A DNA stretch of 64,000 nucleotides, taken from Ephemeroptericola cinctiostellae (GTDB lineage Bacteria; Pseudomonadota; Gammaproteobacteria; Burkholderiales; Burkholderiaceae). Location: positions 1,674,001 through 1,738,000 of the forward strand of contig NZ_CP031124.1 in the NCBI RefSeq assembly GCF_003339525.1, given 5' to 3'. Positions 48,599 to 59,229 of the stretch are shown piece by piece. Position 1 is the first letter of the stretch. Each line of letters opens with the position of its first letter. The position numbers were made by a program, and so were the translations under genes. The notes under the pieces were generated by a model. It made no database searches and was not told where the DNA came from. It saw only the letters and a list, made by a program, of their open reading frames with translations.

Positions 48599-50140
48599 TC
48601 ACCCCAATTTATTGTCCGCAATATGATAATGCGGGTCTTCAAACGTATTGACCTCAACCATATTTTTGGCTTTGTCGAGCAACTCTAAGCAATCAGGGCT
48701 GAGGTGGCGCAAGTGCAAAATCTTTCCTGCATTCTGATAGCGTGCAGCCAAAGCCTCAATGGCTTCAACAGCCGAATGATCAGCAACACGAGAGTTACGA
48801 AACTCGGCCACGACATGCTGTGGATCATTTTTAAGGTCAAACAAATTTTGGAAGTTGGCCACAGATGCAAAAAACAAGGTACCTTCAATGTTATAGACGC
48901 GCCAGCCGTTTTCGTCAGTGCGAATGCTTGCAGTCATTTGTCGTGCATGATTCCATGCAAAGATCAATGCAGCAAAGACCACACCGAGCACCACAGCAAT
49001 TGCCAAATCGGTAAACACCGTAATCACGGTCACGCCGACAACCAGTAACGCATCACTTTTTGGAATCGTACGTAAAGCTTTTAAGCTGCCCCATTCAAAT
49101 GTTTTTTCTGCCACCACAAACATCACGCCGATCAAGGCCGCCAATGGAATGCGCTCAATCAATGGTGAAGCAAACAAGATAAATGAGAGCAAAAACAAAG
49201 CCGTGGTAACACCTGATAAACGACGCAAAGCACCACTGTTGACGTTGATCATGCTTTGACCGATCATTGCACAGCCACCCATACCACCAAAAAAACCAGT
49301 GACAACATTGGCAATGCCTTGCGCCATGGATTCACGATTCGGTTGACCGCGTGTGTCGGTCATTTCATCAATCAAGTTTAAGGTTAGGAGTGATTCAATC
49401 AAGCCAACCGCTGCCAAAATCAACGCATAAGGAAAAATGATATACAGCGTTTCAAGGTTCAGCGGTACATTGGGCAATGCAAATGTCGGTAAACCACCCG
49501 CAATCGAACCCAAGTCGCCAACGGTTTTGGTTTTGATACCCAATACCGCTGTCAATACCGACACCACTAGAACTCCCGCTAAGGTTGCAGGAAAAGCTTT
49601 GCTCAAGCGGGGCAACAGATAAATAATCAGCATCGTCAAGGCAATCAAACCGAGCATGGTATACAGAGCCATGCCTTGCATCCATTGCTGTAATCCATCC
49701 GCACCCAAAGTTTTAAAGTGACCAAACTGAACCACAAAGGTCACGATTGCCAAACCATTCACAAATCCCAACATCACAGGATAGGGCACCATGCGGATGA
49801 ATTTACCCAATTTAGCCCATGCGAATAGTAATTGTAAAACCCCCATTAGAACCACAGTCGCAAACAGATACTGCACTCCGTGACCAACCATCAAAGACAC
49901 CATAACCACAGCCAATGCACCCGCTGCACCTGAAATCATGCCAGGGCGACCGCCAAATATTGAAGTGATGAGTGACACCATAAATGCCGCATACAAACCC
50001 GTAAGCGGCGATACGTGTGCAATCAATGCGAATGCTATGGCTTCTGGCGTCATTGACAGCGCTACGGTTAAACCGCCCAACAAATTGGTTTTAAGCTCGG
50101 CTGGGGTCAGTTTTAGTTCTTTTTGTAGCGTGTTAAACAT
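48599..50140 (-). CDS. SulP-family inorganic anion transporter with STAS domain
   Basis: This 513-residue inner-membrane protein has 10-12 hydrophobic helices over residues 20-395, then a cytosolic STAS domain (about 400-500). The family starts TVALSMTPEAIAFALIAHVSPLTGLYAAF, with GRPGMISGAAGA and a later GGMGGCAMIGQSMINVNSGA; such proteins carry sulfate, bicarbonate or dicarboxylates, usually with H+ or Na+. No carbonic anhydrase or cysteine genes are adjacent, so the substrate cannot be assigned. Confidence 0.9.
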   Translation of the reverse strand: MFNTLQKELKLTPAELKTNLLGGLTVALSMTPEAIAFALIAHVSPLTGLYAAFMVSLITSIFGGRPGMISGAAGALAVVMVSLMVGHGVQYLFATVVLMGVLQLLFAWAKLGKFIRMVPYPVMLGFVNGLAIVTFVVQFGHFKTLGADGLQQWMQGMALYTMLGLIALTMLIIYLLPRLSKAFPATLAGVLVVSVLTAVLGIKTKTVGDLGSIAGGLPTFALPNVPLNLETLYIIFPYALILAAVGLIESLLTLNLIDEMTDTRGQPNRESMAQGIANVVTGFFGGMGGCAMIGQSMINVNSGALRRLSGVTTALFLLSFILFASPLIERIPLAALIGVMFVVAEKTFEWGSLKALRTIPKSDALLVVGVTVITVFTDLAIAVVLGVVFAALIFAWNHARQMTASIRTDENGWRVYNIEGTLFFASVANFQNLFDLKNDPQHVVAEFRNSRVADHSAVEAIEALAARYQNAGKILHLRHLSPDCLELLDKAKNMVEVNTFEDPHYHIADNKLG

Positions 50141-50363
50141 GGAAAATTTTCATAAAGTGCATCATGCAAATAAATATCCGCACTCAAATGCAGCGGCATG
50201 ACGAAGAATGTTCATATGATTTCGTGAATTAAAGCGGGAGTGGGGGCAGCTCTCAATGGTTGAGAGCATGGCTGAGAGCTCAAAATGACATTTGCTTGTC
50301 ATTTGCCAGCATATTTTGATGTTTGTTCAATCAGATGATTGAGCAATCGTTACAATATAAAAA

Positions 50364-50397
50364 TAAAAAAGGCGAGTACATATTCGCCTTTTTTATT
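50364..50397. terminator. Bidirectional terminator downstream of purM
   Basis: The stem AAAAAAGGCGA / TCGCCTTTTTT around an 8-base loop is flanked by A and T tracts. It begins 24 bases past the purM stop on the minus strand. Confidence 0.8.
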
Positions 50398-50420
50398 TAA
50401 TCATCTCAAGCTGTCACGGT

Positions 50421-51461
50421 TTAAACAACGATTGTCGGCTCCTCGCCTTCAGGCAACACCTGAATGTGTCCAATCGAATAAACCGTTTCACCTTGTTCAC
50501 GTAAGATGGTGGCCGTTTTGTCTGCATCTGCTGCATCCACAATCACAACCATGCCAATGCCACAGTTAAATACACGGTGCATTTCATCATTGGCGACATT
50601 GCCCGCTTGCTGCAACCATTTGAACAGCGCAGGGCGCTCCCATTTTGAACTGTCTAAAACCGCTTGCATGCCTTCGGGCAGAACGCGAGGCACGTTTTCA
50701 GTCAAACCGCCGCCTGTGATGTGCGCCATGCCTTTGATGGTGACTTGCTCAAGTGCTACCAAAATTGGTTTTACGTAAATGCGTGTGGGTGCGCTGATGG
50801 CTTTTTGCAAAGTCACGCCACCCATGTCTTGGTTCAAATCAGCTTTAGAAACTTCTAAAATTTTGCGCACCAGCGAAAAGCCATTGGAGTGCACACCATT
50901 TGACTGCAAACCCAGCACAACATCACCTGCTTTGATGTTTGCACCCGTGATGATTTTTGACTTTTCGACTGCACCGACGGCAAAGCCAGCCAAGTCGTAT
51001 TCACCCTCAGGGTACATGCTTGGCATTTCAGCCGTTTCGCCACCGATTAATGCGGCATTGGACTGCTCACACCCATAAGCAATGCCTTTAATGACATCAG
51101 CCGCAGTGTCCACATCAAGCTTACCACAGGCAAAATAATCCAAAAAGAACAAAGGTTCAGCACCTTGAACCAGAATGTCATTCACACTCATGGCAACCAA
51201 ATCGATGCCTACGGTGTCATGAAAGCCCCATTCAAAAGCGAGTTTGAGTTTTGTGCCGACACCATCCGTGCCAGAAACCAAAACTGGATTTTCATATTTT
51301 TTTGAGATTTCAAACAGCGCACCAAAGCCACCAATGCCGTTTAACACGCCTTCGCGCATGGTTTTTTTGGCAAATGGTTTAATGCGTTCGACCAGTGCGT
51401 CACCCGCAACCATGTCAACACCTGCGTCTTTGTACGACAATCCTGACGTATGTTCTACCAT
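50421..51461 (-). CDS. purM: Phosphoribosylformylglycinamidine cyclo-ligase
   Basis: This 346-residue PurM-fold ATPase converts FGAM to AIR, the fifth step of purine synthesis. Landmarks are [27 protein letters not shown], the [25 protein letters not shown] region, [27 protein letters not shown] and [13 protein letters not shown]. It is divergent from the AI-2E-family permease gene, with 78 bases between starts, as is usual in Burkholderiales. Confidence 0.97.
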   Translation of the reverse strand: MVEHTSGLSYKDAGVDMVAGDALVERIKPFAKKTMREGVLNGIGGFGALFEISKKYENPVLVSGTDGVGTKLKLAFEWGFHDTVGIDLVAMSVNDILVQGAEPLFFLDYFACGKLDVDTAADVIKGIAYGCEQSNAALIGGETAEMPSMYPEGEYDLAGFAVGAVEKSKIITGANIKAGDVVLGLQSNGVHSNGFSLVRKILEVSKADLNQDMGGVTLQKAISAPTRIYVKPILVALEQVTIKGMAHITGGGLTENVPRVLPEGMQAVLDSSKWERPALFKWLQQAGNVANDEMHRVFNCGIGMVVIVDAADADKTATILREQGETVYSIGHIQVLPEGEEPTIVV

Positions 51462-51539
51462 GATTCTCTGAAACTCCTATAAAATACGCCTCTTGTGCAC
51501 GCCAAGTGCTCAATTAATAAAAAAGGCGGGGGGAAAAAT

Positions 51540-52616
51540 ATGAAATGGACACAGATTGTAAAAGCTGCGTTGGTTTTGGGCGTTATTGTAGCGTTTTTCT
51601 GGTTTGTTTGGACGATTAAAAGCATCCTGATCCCATTTGGATTTGCGGCTTTGCTTGCTTATTTATTAAATCCGATCGTTAAAAAGCTGTCATTGCATGG
51701 TTTGAGTCGCCCAATTGCTTCAAGCTTAATTGTTTTGGCTTTCTTGATTGTGTTTTTATTTGTGGCTTTTATTCCGTGGCCCATTTTGAGTCAACAATTG
51801 ACCGTGTTGCAAACCCGTTTGCCTTTGATGCTGTCTAATTTACAAAATATGCTGACCCACTCGGCATTGATTGAACAATTTTTCCCCATGATTGCCGCTG
51901 GTGAAATTGCCCAGTGGTTCACGCACATCCGCGATGTGGTGATAGAAAATGTTAATTTTTCAAATATCAGTCAACAAGTCTTTGGCGTGCTCATGAAAGG
52001 CAGCTCGGTTATTTTAAATGTCCTCACGTGGGTGGCATTAATGCCCATCATCACGTATTATTTGTTAGCGAACTGGCCTTCGACGGTCAAAATGCTGCGT
52101 CGTCTGGTGCCCGTGGGTTGGCGTTTGGATGTGTTTCAGTTGGGTGATGAAATGGATGCGGTGTTGTCGCAATATGTACGTGGGCAATTTTTGTTGATCA
52201 TCAGTTTGGCGCTGTATTATGCGATTGGCTTGAGTTTTACAGGTTTGGATGTGGCTGTTTCGGTCGGCATCTTAACGGGTTGTTTTGTGATTGTGCCTTT
52301 TGTCGGCTTTTCTCTGGGCTTGATTTTAGGGGCCTTATCGGCATTGTTACAGTTTGGTTTCTCGATGCCTTTTTTTGCCGTGCTGGCCATTTACGCTGTC
52401 GGGCAAGTGCTCGAAAGCTATGTATTGACACCCCGTTTGGTGGGGGAGCGCATCGGTTTGTCGCCAGTGGCTGTGATTTTTGCTTTGATGGTGTTTGGTG
52501 CTTTGTTTGGTTTTGTTGGTGTGGTGTTTGCTTTACCTGCCTCTGCAATTGCAGTGGTGGTCATGCGACACATGCGCGGTCGCTATTTTGATAGCCCATT
52601 TTATAAGGCGCAGTGA
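51540..52616 (+). CDS. AI-2E family (PerM/YdiK-like) transporter
   Basis: This 358-residue inner-membrane protein has about eight helices and the C-terminal family block GILTGCFVIVPFVGFSLGLILGAL followed by YVLTPRLVGERIGLSPVAVI. Family members include the autoinducer-2 exporter TqsA and Na+/H+ antiporters, but this syntenic copy has no defined cargo. The ATG at 51540 follows a G-rich ribosome site (GCGGGGGG); an ATG at 51495 adds 15 hydrophilic residues and is less likely. It is first in the permease-hda-HAD-pcnB-folK-panB order. Confidence 0.88.
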   Translation: MKWTQIVKAALVLGVIVAFFWFVWTIKSILIPFGFAALLAYLLNPIVKKLSLHGLSRPIASSLIVLAFLIVFLFVAFIPWPILSQQLTVLQTRLPLMLSNLQNMLTHSALIEQFFPMIAAGEIAQWFTHIRDVVIENVNFSNISQQVFGVLMKGSSVILNVLTWVALMPIITYYLLANWPSTVKMLRRLVPVGWRLDVFQLGDEMDAVLSQYVRGQFLLIISLALYYAIGLSFTGLDVAVSVGILTGCFVIVPFVGFSLGLILGALSALLQFGFSMPFFAVLAIYAVGQVLESYVLTPRLVGERIGLSPVAVIFALMVFGALFGFVGVVFALPASAIAVVVMRHMRGRYFDSPFYKAQ

Positions 52617-52672
52617 ATATTGAATATGAATGATTTACGTGTGGTTGTTGAAGCTTGGACAAAGGTGTTGAT

Positions 52673-53350
52673 ATGATGCATCCGCAGCTGGCTTTGGCTT
52701 TGACTTTACCGAATGAAGCAAGTTTGGCCAACTACATTGTCGGCCAAAATGAAGAAGCGATGGCGCAAATTGCAGCCGTTGCTCAAGGCGAATTTGAGCA
52801 TTCGGCCTTGTATGTGTGGGGTGCTGCGGGTGTTGGTAAAACACATTTGCTTAGCAGTTTGGCCTTGCTGCCACAGTCGGTATGGGTCACGCCACAGGCA
52901 CTTGATGCCCAGCCTTATTATGAAATCCCCACTGTTTATCTGATTGATAATGTGCATTTATTAAATGCAGTGCAACAAAAAGCTCTGTTTCACCTCTATA
53001 ATCATGTGCGCAGCTATAAGGGCAATGTGTTGGTGTTGTCGGCGAATGTTGCGCCCGCCCATTTGCCCAACGATTTCTTGCCAGACTTAAAGACCCGATT
53101 GGCGTGGGATTTGGTTTACCAACTGCGTGCATTGACCGATGAAGACAAAGCACAAGTGCTTCATCAGCGGGCTGCGGAACGGGGCTTGATTTTATCCACG
53201 GATGTTGTGCCTTACATGTTGCGTCATTTGACCCGTGATTTGTCACAGCTGAATGAATTTTTACAACACTTAGATACATACAGCTTAGAGCGTCAGCGCG
53301 CTTTGACGCTGCCACTGCTGAAAGAATGGCTTGAAAATGGACAACCTTAA
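52673..53350 (+). CDS. hda: DnaA regulatory inactivator Hda
   Basis: This 225-residue DnaA-like AAA+ protein lacks the DNA-binding domain. With the sliding clamp it stimulates ATP hydrolysis by DnaA, preventing re-initiation. Walker A is GAAGVGKTHL, and the B-type region is VYLIDNVHLL. A clamp-binding motif should lie at the N-terminus; HPQLALALTLP fits the QL-containing pattern. ATG at 52673 has AAAGGT at good spacing; a TTG at 52655 is less likely. Its end overlaps the next gene by 14 bases. Confidence 0.92.
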   Translation: MMHPQLALALTLPNEASLANYIVGQNEEAMAQIAAVAQGEFEHSALYVWGAAGVGKTHLLSSLALLPQSVWVTPQALDAQPYYEIPTVYLIDNVHLLNAVQQKALFHLYNHVRSYKGNVLVLSANVAPAHLPNDFLPDLKTRLAWDLVYQLRALTDEDKAQVLHQRAAERGLILSTDVVPYMLRHLTRDLSQLNEFLQHLDTYSLERQRALTLPLLKEWLENGQP

Positions 53351-54032
53351 ACCCACTGTTGCACTTTTTGATTTGGATAAAACACTGATCCCTGGTGATT
53401 CAGATCATGGTTGGGGCGATTTTTTGGTGTCTCGTGGGTATGTCGATCAAATGTTTTATCAAGGTAAAAACGATTATTTTTATGGCCAATACACAGCAGG
53501 CACGTTGGATATTTTCGAATATTGCGAATTTGCCTTTAAAGTGTTGGCAGACAATGACATGACTACGTTGAAAGCGTGGCGCACGGAATACTTTGAATCC
53601 ATAATTGCCCCAATGTTGCGCCCACAGGCGATGGCATTGGTTAAAAAGCACCGTGACGCAGGCCATATTTGTGCACTGGTGACGGCGACCAATGATTTCA
53701 TCACACAGCCGATCGCAGCAGCGTTTGGCTTTGAGCATCTGATTGCCACCCGTGCAGAGATGCTGGATGGCCGTTATACTGGCAAAGTGGCGGGAACGCC
53801 CAATTTTCAAGCGGGTAAAATCACCAATGTCAACGCGTGGTTGAATGAACACGATTTGTCCTTGGCGCATGTGGCTGCCAGCCATTTTTACAGCGACTCC
53901 ATTAACGATTTGCCTTTGCTTGAGCAAGCCACATTCCCTGTCGTTGTTCACCCCGATGCCAAGCTCGCTGCGATTGCGAAAGAACGGCATTGGCCAACCA
54001 TTGAGTTGTTCCATAGCGAATACGCCGCTTAA
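53337..54032 (+). CDS. HAD-superfamily IB hydrolase (SerB-like phosphatase)
   Basis: This 231-residue cytosolic phosphatase has motif I FDLDKTLIPGD (nucleophile Asp12, acid Asp14), motif II T in ALVTATNDF, and motif IV YSDSINDLPLLE. A helical cap between motifs I and II places it in subfamily IB with phosphoserine phosphatase and phosphatidylglycerophosphatase-type enzymes; the substrate is not known. The ATG at 53337 lies inside the end of hda, so translation is coupled; a TTG at 53331 is possible. The same gene lies between hda and pcnB in many Burkholderiales. Confidence 0.88.
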   Translation: MDNLKPTVALFDLDKTLIPGDSDHGWGDFLVSRGYVDQMFYQGKNDYFYGQYTAGTLDIFEYCEFAFKVLADNDMTTLKAWRTEYFESIIAPMLRPQAMALVKKHRDAGHICALVTATNDFITQPIAAAFGFEHLIATRAEMLDGRYTGKVAGTPNFQAGKITNVNAWLNEHDLSLAHVAASHFYSDSINDLPLLEQATFPVVVHPDAKLAAIAKERHWPTIELFHSEYAA

Positions 54033-54085
54033 ATGCACACGCTGAGTACACATTTAAAACACGCGTTTTAAAGACAAGAAAAAAC

Positions 54086-55510
54086 ATGATTACAAAATTT
54101 ATAAAACAACTGTTCGCACCTAAAGGCTCGGCTAAACCTGCTTCTCGGGAGTCGAAGAAAAAGCTACGTGTGACTGAAAAAATTGTCTCACACAAAGCAC
54201 ATGCTTACCCTGTAAAAAAACATGGCATCAATCCTAAATACATCTCTGAAGCCGCAGTAATGGTCACGCGCACATTGACTGAGGCAGGCTTTGAAGCTTA
54301 CATTGTTGGCGGTGCAGTGCGTGATTTGATGCAAGGCTTACAACCCAAAGATTTTGATGTGGCCACCAACGCACGCCCTGAACAAGTGGTGAAATTATTC
54401 CGTCGTGCCCGCATCATTGGCCGTCGTTTTCGCATTGTTCATGTGCCCCATAAACGCGATTTAATCGAAGTGACGACATTCCGCTCAGCCGATACCAGTG
54501 ACCAAGAGGTTGATGAACATGGTCGTGTACTGCGTGATAACGTGTACGGAACCTTGGTGGATGATGCCGTGCGCCGTGATTTGTCAGTCAATGCGCTGTA
54601 CTACGATGTGAAACACCAGACGGTGTTGGACTACCACGGCGGCGTAAACGATTTGCAAGATCAAACACTGCGCATCATTGGTGATCCTGTGACACGTTTT
54701 CGTGAGGATCCTGTGCGCATGCTGCGGATTTTACGTTTTATGGCGAAACTTAATTTTACCGTTGACGCTCACACAGAAGATGCAATGGAAGAGTGTAAAC
54801 CTTTATTGGGCAACATTCCCCAAGCGCGTTTGTTCGATGAAACCTTGAAATTTTTCACCACAGGCCATGCCGATGCGAGCTTAAATGCCTTGCAAGATTA
54901 TGATTTTACTCAATATCTAATGCCGGTTTTACATGATGTGGTGCAAGCAGAAAAAGGCGCTGAATGGGTGCATCGCGTGCTCGAACAAACCGATGCGCGG
55001 GTCAATGAAGACAAATCCATTTCACCGGGTTTCTTGTTTGCCGCATTGATGTGGCCAAAAATTGAACAACGCTGGCAGTTTTATCAAAAACAAGGCTCTC
55101 CATCGATCGTCGCATTGGATCAAGCCATCACTGAAGTGATGAATCAAAACAGTGATCAAGTCACCATCACCAAACGTTTTGTCGCAGACATGCGCGAAAT
55201 TTGGAGTTTACAACCTCGATTGGAGCGCCGTTTGCCTCGCCAAGTAAAGGGTTTGGTCGAACATCCCCGTTTTCGTGCCGCCTATGACTTTTTACTTTTA
55301 CGTGCGCAGCTTGGCCATTTAAGTGAAACAGGTCTGGGTTTGGCTCAATGGTGGGACGATTTTTACTTTGCACAACCAGAAGAGCGTGCTGAAATAATCA
55401 CTATTTTACGCAGCCAACCCGCCGTTATGGCCAGTGAAGGACCTAAAAAACGCCGTCGCCGCCGTAAAACCAATGTTAAAAAAACGGTGACAGAGGGCGC
55501 TTCAGAATGA
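54086..55510 (+). CDS. pcnB: Poly(A) polymerase I
   Basis: This 474-residue nucleotidyltransferase adds 3' poly(A) tails that mark RNA for decay and control plasmid and sRNA levels. The catalytic signature is IVGGAVRDLMQGLQPKDFDV with the paired Asp. The RNA/ATP-binding VRRDLSVNAL and GDPVTRFREDPVRMLRILRF segments are intact. N- and C-terminal tails are strongly basic (C-terminus KKRRRRRKTN), typical of PcnB rather than CCA-adding enzyme. Its TGA overlaps the folK ATG (ATGA). Confidence 0.95.
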   Translation: MITKFIKQLFAPKGSAKPASRESKKKLRVTEKIVSHKAHAYPVKKHGINPKYISEAAVMVTRTLTEAGFEAYIVGGAVRDLMQGLQPKDFDVATNARPEQVVKLFRRARIIGRRFRIVHVPHKRDLIEVTTFRSADTSDQEVDEHGRVLRDNVYGTLVDDAVRRDLSVNALYYDVKHQTVLDYHGGVNDLQDQTLRIIGDPVTRFREDPVRMLRILRFMAKLNFTVDAHTEDAMEECKPLLGNIPQARLFDETLKFFTTGHADASLNALQDYDFTQYLMPVLHDVVQAEKGAEWVHRVLEQTDARVNEDKSISPGFLFAALMWPKIEQRWQFYQKQGSPSIVALDQAITEVMNQNSDQVTITKRFVADMREIWSLQPRLERRLPRQVKGLVEHPRFRAAYDFLLLRAQLGHLSETGLGLAQWWDDFYFAQPEERAEIITILRSQPAVMASEGPKKRRRRRKTNVKKTVTEGASE

Positions 55511-56004
55511 CGCATGCCATCGCTTACATTGGACTGGGGGCGAATTTAGGTGATGCTGCACATACTTTGAATGCCGCCATTCATGCATTGGCCAATGCAC
55601 CTCAAACGACCGTGCAGCGGGTGTCGTCAATGTATGGCAGTGCACCCGTGGGTGAGGGCGCGGACGGCCCCAATTACACCAATGCGGTTGCGATGATTGA
55701 CACCCATCTTTCTGCGCATCAATTACTCGATGCTTTACAACGGATTGAGTCGGATCATGGCCGTGAACGCAGCCATCGCAATGCAGCTCGCACACTCGAT
55801 TTGGATATTTTGTTGTATGATGATGCGATTTTACATGATGAGCGTTTGACGGTGCCCCATCCTCGGATGATTGAGCGCGCTTTCGTGTTGTTGCCATTAT
55901 CTGAAATTTCACCTCATTTGACTTGGATGAATGAAAATGAAAAAAAGATAATATTGGCTGATGTTCTGCCTCAAGTGATGGGACAAGAGATTGTTAAACT
56001 GTAA
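55507..56004 (+). CDS. folK: 2-amino-4-hydroxy-6-hydroxymethyldihydropteridine pyrophosphokinase
   Basis: This 165-residue HPPK transfers pyrophosphate from ATP to the pterin, giving the substrate of dihydropteroate synthase in folate synthesis. It begins YIGLGANLGD and carries the signature RNAARTLDLDILLYDD with the two Mg-binding Asp, then VPHPRMIERAFVLLPL. The ATGA overlap with pcnB shows coupling. panB follows after 76 bases; pcnB-folK-panB is a common proteobacterial order. Confidence 0.96.
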   Translation: MTHAIAYIGLGANLGDAAHTLNAAIHALANAPQTTVQRVSSMYGSAPVGEGADGPNYTNAVAMIDTHLSAHQLLDALQRIESDHGRERSHRNAARTLDLDILLYDDAILHDERLTVPHPRMIERAFVLLPLSEISPHLTWMNENEKKIILADVLPQVMGQEIVKL

Positions 56005-56080
56005 ATGACATTAACAGCATGACGTAACCAATTGAAAAATATAATTTTTAATTAAAAAATGTTTGATAGGATTTTGAAAA

Positions 56081-56950
56081 ATGACCCAAGCCAGTTACGG
56101 TAACACGGCAACAACAATGGATACAAGCAAGCCCATTAAGCCGATTTCATTGACCACTTTGCAAGAAATGAAAAAAAATGGTGAAAAAATCGCCATGCTG
56201 ACTTGTTACGATGCTTCTTTTTCTGCTTTGTTGGACAGTCACCATGTCGACTGTTTATTGGTGGGCGACTCCTTGGGCAATGTCATTCAAGGCCAGCGCA
56301 CCACATTGCCCGTGAGCATGAGTGACATGGTTTATCACACAAAAGCTGTTTTGCGTGGCTTGTACACACGCCCCACATCGCGTGCATGGGTGGTGGCGGA
56401 TTTACCATTTGGCAGTTATGGCAGCATAGAGGATGCATTGCACAATGCGGTCAAGCTCATGCAAGCAGGCGCACATATGATTAAGCTTGAAGGTGGTGCG
56501 TGGCTGGCGGATACCGTGCGTGTGTTGGTACAAAATGGCATCCCCGTGTGTGCACACCTGGGTTTGACCCCTCAATCGGTGTATCAATTGGGTGGTTTCA
56601 AAGTTCAAGCAAAAACCGAAGAGGCCGCTGCTCAGCTGTTGAAAGAAGCCTTGATTCTGCAAGAAGCAGGGGCATCGATGTTGGTGCTTGAAGCCGTGCC
56701 CATGCATGTGGGTAAAAATGTGACTGAACATGTATCCATGGTGACAATTGGCATTGGCGCAGGTAAAGACACCGATGGTCAAGTGTTGGTGCTGTACGAT
56801 ATGTTGGATGTGTTTCCAGGTAAAAAAGCAAAATTTGTTAAAAATTTTATGGCGGGTCAAAGCAGTATTTCAGGTGCGATTGATGCGTATGTGGCTGAAG
56901 TGAAAAATGGTGATTTCCCCCAACCCGAGCACAGCTTTACTGGGACTTAA
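56081..56950 (+). CDS. panB: 3-methyl-2-oxobutanoate hydroxymethyltransferase (PanB)
   Basis: This 289-residue Mg-dependent TIM-barrel enzyme makes ketopantoate, the first committed step to pantothenate and CoA. Conserved parts are [43 protein letters not shown] and the C-terminal [22 protein letters not shown]. The N-terminus is some 20 residues longer than in E. coli; an ATG at residue 13 (56117) is an alternative start. panC, which uses the product pantoate, follows after one inserted small gene. Confidence 0.96.
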   Translation: MTQASYGNTATTMDTSKPIKPISLTTLQEMKKNGEKIAMLTCYDASFSALLDSHHVDCLLVGDSLGNVIQGQRTTLPVSMSDMVYHTKAVLRGLYTRPTSRAWVVADLPFGSYGSIEDALHNAVKLMQAGAHMIKLEGGAWLADTVRVLVQNGIPVCAHLGLTPQSVYQLGGFKVQAKTEEAAAQLLKEALILQEAGASMLVLEAVPMHVGKNVTEHVSMVTIGIGAGKDTDGQVLVLYDMLDVFPGKKAKFVKNFMAGQSSISGAIDAYVAEVKNGDFPQPEHSFTGT

Positions 56951-57011
56951 TGCTGTCCACCAAAGTTTAACGTAAGAACATAAAAAACCTTGAAAAACAA
57001 AGGCCTGACTG

Positions 57012-57314
57012 ATGAGACTTTTTTGCTCGATACTCTGTGCGTTGGCTTTAACAGCCTGCACACACATCCCCGTTGAAGCTCCTGTTCAGGGCACAGAAAC
57101 ACCACCAGCAACACCACAGGTGGCTTGCCAAGAACCACGTCCAGAAATATGCACCCGAGATTATCGCCCTGTGTGTGCCATTCGCGACACAGGCATTCGC
57201 TGTGTGACCACGCCATGTCCATCAACAGAATTAAAAACCTACAGCAATGCATGTTCGGCGTGCAGTGATGCCACAGTGATGGGCTTCACGCAAGGCACCT
57301 GTGTGACACACTGA
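57012..57314 (+). CDS. Small lipoprotein with Kazal-like cysteine pattern
   Basis: The protein has 100 residues. Signal peptide residues 1-15 end in lipobox LTAC, giving lipidated Cys16. The mature part is Pro-rich to residue 38, then has eight cysteines. EICTRDYRPVC gives C-x7-C, and TYSNACSAC gives Y-x3-C-x2-C, the core of Kazal-type protease-inhibitor domains; a 13-residue stretch with two more Cys (64 and 69) is inserted between them. Kazal domains bind serine proteases, but whether this one does is inferred. It sits 61 bases after panB and 25 before panC, in an operon where nothing else is secreted. Confidence 0.65.
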   Translation: MRLFCSILCALALTACTHIPVEAPVQGTETPPATPQVACQEPRPEICTRDYRPVCAIRDTGIRCVTTPCPSTELKTYSNACSACSDATVMGFTQGTCVTH

Positions 57315-57330
57315 TTCTATTTGAAATTGA

Positions 57331-58191
<861 letters not shown>

Positions 58192-58217
58192 AACAACAGA
58201 CTGCCATGAATCCACAT

Positions 58218-58250
58218 ACAAAAAAGCCCATGCATCATGGGCTTTTTTGT
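58218..58250. terminator. Bidirectional terminator after panC
   Basis: The arms ACAAAAAAGCCCATG and CATGGGCTTTTTTGT are perfectly complementary around CAT, with A and T runs inside the arms. It ends the plus-strand pan transcript and the convergent minus-strand PspC gene. Confidence 0.9.
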
Positions 58251-58272
58251 ATTCAATGATGAAGTCAACGGT

Positions 58273-58713
58273 TTACCCTACTGATGAAGGTGGGGGTGCA
58301 TCAATGGTCTTGTCATCCATTACCGATGTGGTTTTATTTAAGTCATTTGGGATGATTTCAGATTTAGCCACGGCTGAGAGGGGCTCCATTGGCACAAATA
58401 CCCAGAGCAGCAGATAAACGATGGCTCCAACGCTGTAAGCAAAGGCACCAACAGTAAAAATCAAGCGCCAAACCCATGAAGGCATGTCCGTTTTTGCCGC
58501 CAAACCACCACAGACACCTCCCAACCAAGAGTCAGTGCGCGAGCGCGTGATGCTGTGAATGAACTGATTGGCTGTTTCGGCGTTGATGTTACCCGCAATG
58601 GGCTTGGTTCCATGATTCAATACACGGGCTTTGAGTTGATTAAATTCATCATCAGTCAATGCACCTGCTTCACGCAGTGATTGTAGTTTCTGTAGCTCAT
58701 CGGTGATGTTCAT
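58273..58713 (-). CDS. SHOCT and PspC domain membrane protein
   Basis: The protein has 146 residues. Residues 5-31 form a SHOCT-like motif (LQSLREAGALTDDEFNQLKARVL). Residues 56-112 form a PspC domain: RSRTDSWLGGVCGGLA, then a hydrophobic stretch with WVWRLIF and YLLLWVFVPM. PspC in enterobacteria senses inner-membrane damage and controls PspA; in this compact fusion the role is unknown. No pspA or pspB is nearby. AGGAGACAC is a good ribosome site. Confidence 0.85.
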   Translation of the reverse strand: MNITDELQKLQSLREAGALTDDEFNQLKARVLNHGTKPIAGNINAETANQFIHSITRSRTDSWLGGVCGGLAAKTDMPSWVWRLIFTVGAFAYSVGAIVYLLLWVFVPMEPLSAVAKSEIIPNDLNKTTSVMDDKTIDAPPPSSVG

Positions 58714-58783
58714 TGTGTCTCCTTTCTAGAACATAGTGAGATGTTTACTTGCATCCATGGATCATGTCACTGCAATGTTTTGA

Positions 58784-59215
58784 TCATTTGTTGACCTGAA
58801 TTGCGGTGGCTGGAAGCTTGCAATCGAGATTGGCGGCAATCTGAGGATAGTCACTGTTGTTTGGTAATTCATAAACAGTCACACATTGATTGGGGCTCAA
58901 GTTTTGATTGCTTTGAATGATAAGGTAATCATTTTTTGCCACTTCAATTTTATACTGAAACACAGTTTCAGTTGTATTGTAATCGCTTAAGCCAAAAATT
59001 TCATTCAACCCCATATTCATACCCCAACCAATGTGACCGCCTCCGCCACCGATGCCAACACCCATATTAATGGGGTTTCGATGATTGGTTTGTTTTGTGA
59101 ATGTTTGTTTTTCAGCAATTTTCCCCAGACGCATGCTGGCTTGAGGGGAAATACCATTGGTGCTTGCGCAAGCGGTCAACATCAAGGCGATTGCCAGAAG
59201 AGAGGTTTTTTTCAT
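58784..59215 (-). CDS. Predicted lipoprotein, unknown function
   Basis: The protein has 143 residues from the ATG at 59215, which follows AAGGAG; the longer frame to 59269 lacks a signal. The first 16 residues form a signal peptide with LTAC lipobox. A Gly-rich patch (GVGIGGGGGHIGWGMNMG) is followed by a beta-rich segment VFQYKIEVAKNDYLIIQS and two C-terminal Cys. I recognise no family. It starts 14 bases after the NlpC/P60 stop on the same strand, so the two are probably one unit. Confidence 0.68.
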   Translation of the reverse strand: MKKTSLLAIALMLTACASTNGISPQASMRLGKIAEKQTFTKQTNHRNPINMGVGIGGGGGHIGWGMNMGLNEIFGLSDYNTTETVFQYKIEVAKNDYLIIQSNQNLSPNQCVTVYELPNNSDYPQIAANLDCKLPATAIQVNK

Positions 59216-59229
59216 GGTGAACTCCTTGG

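Noticed and set aside
50254..50279. 15-base match to 42793 as a dispersed repeat family
   Set aside because: Only two full occurrences were noticed in 64 kb, so chance or a low-copy remnant cannot be separated; kept only as a note in the gap description.
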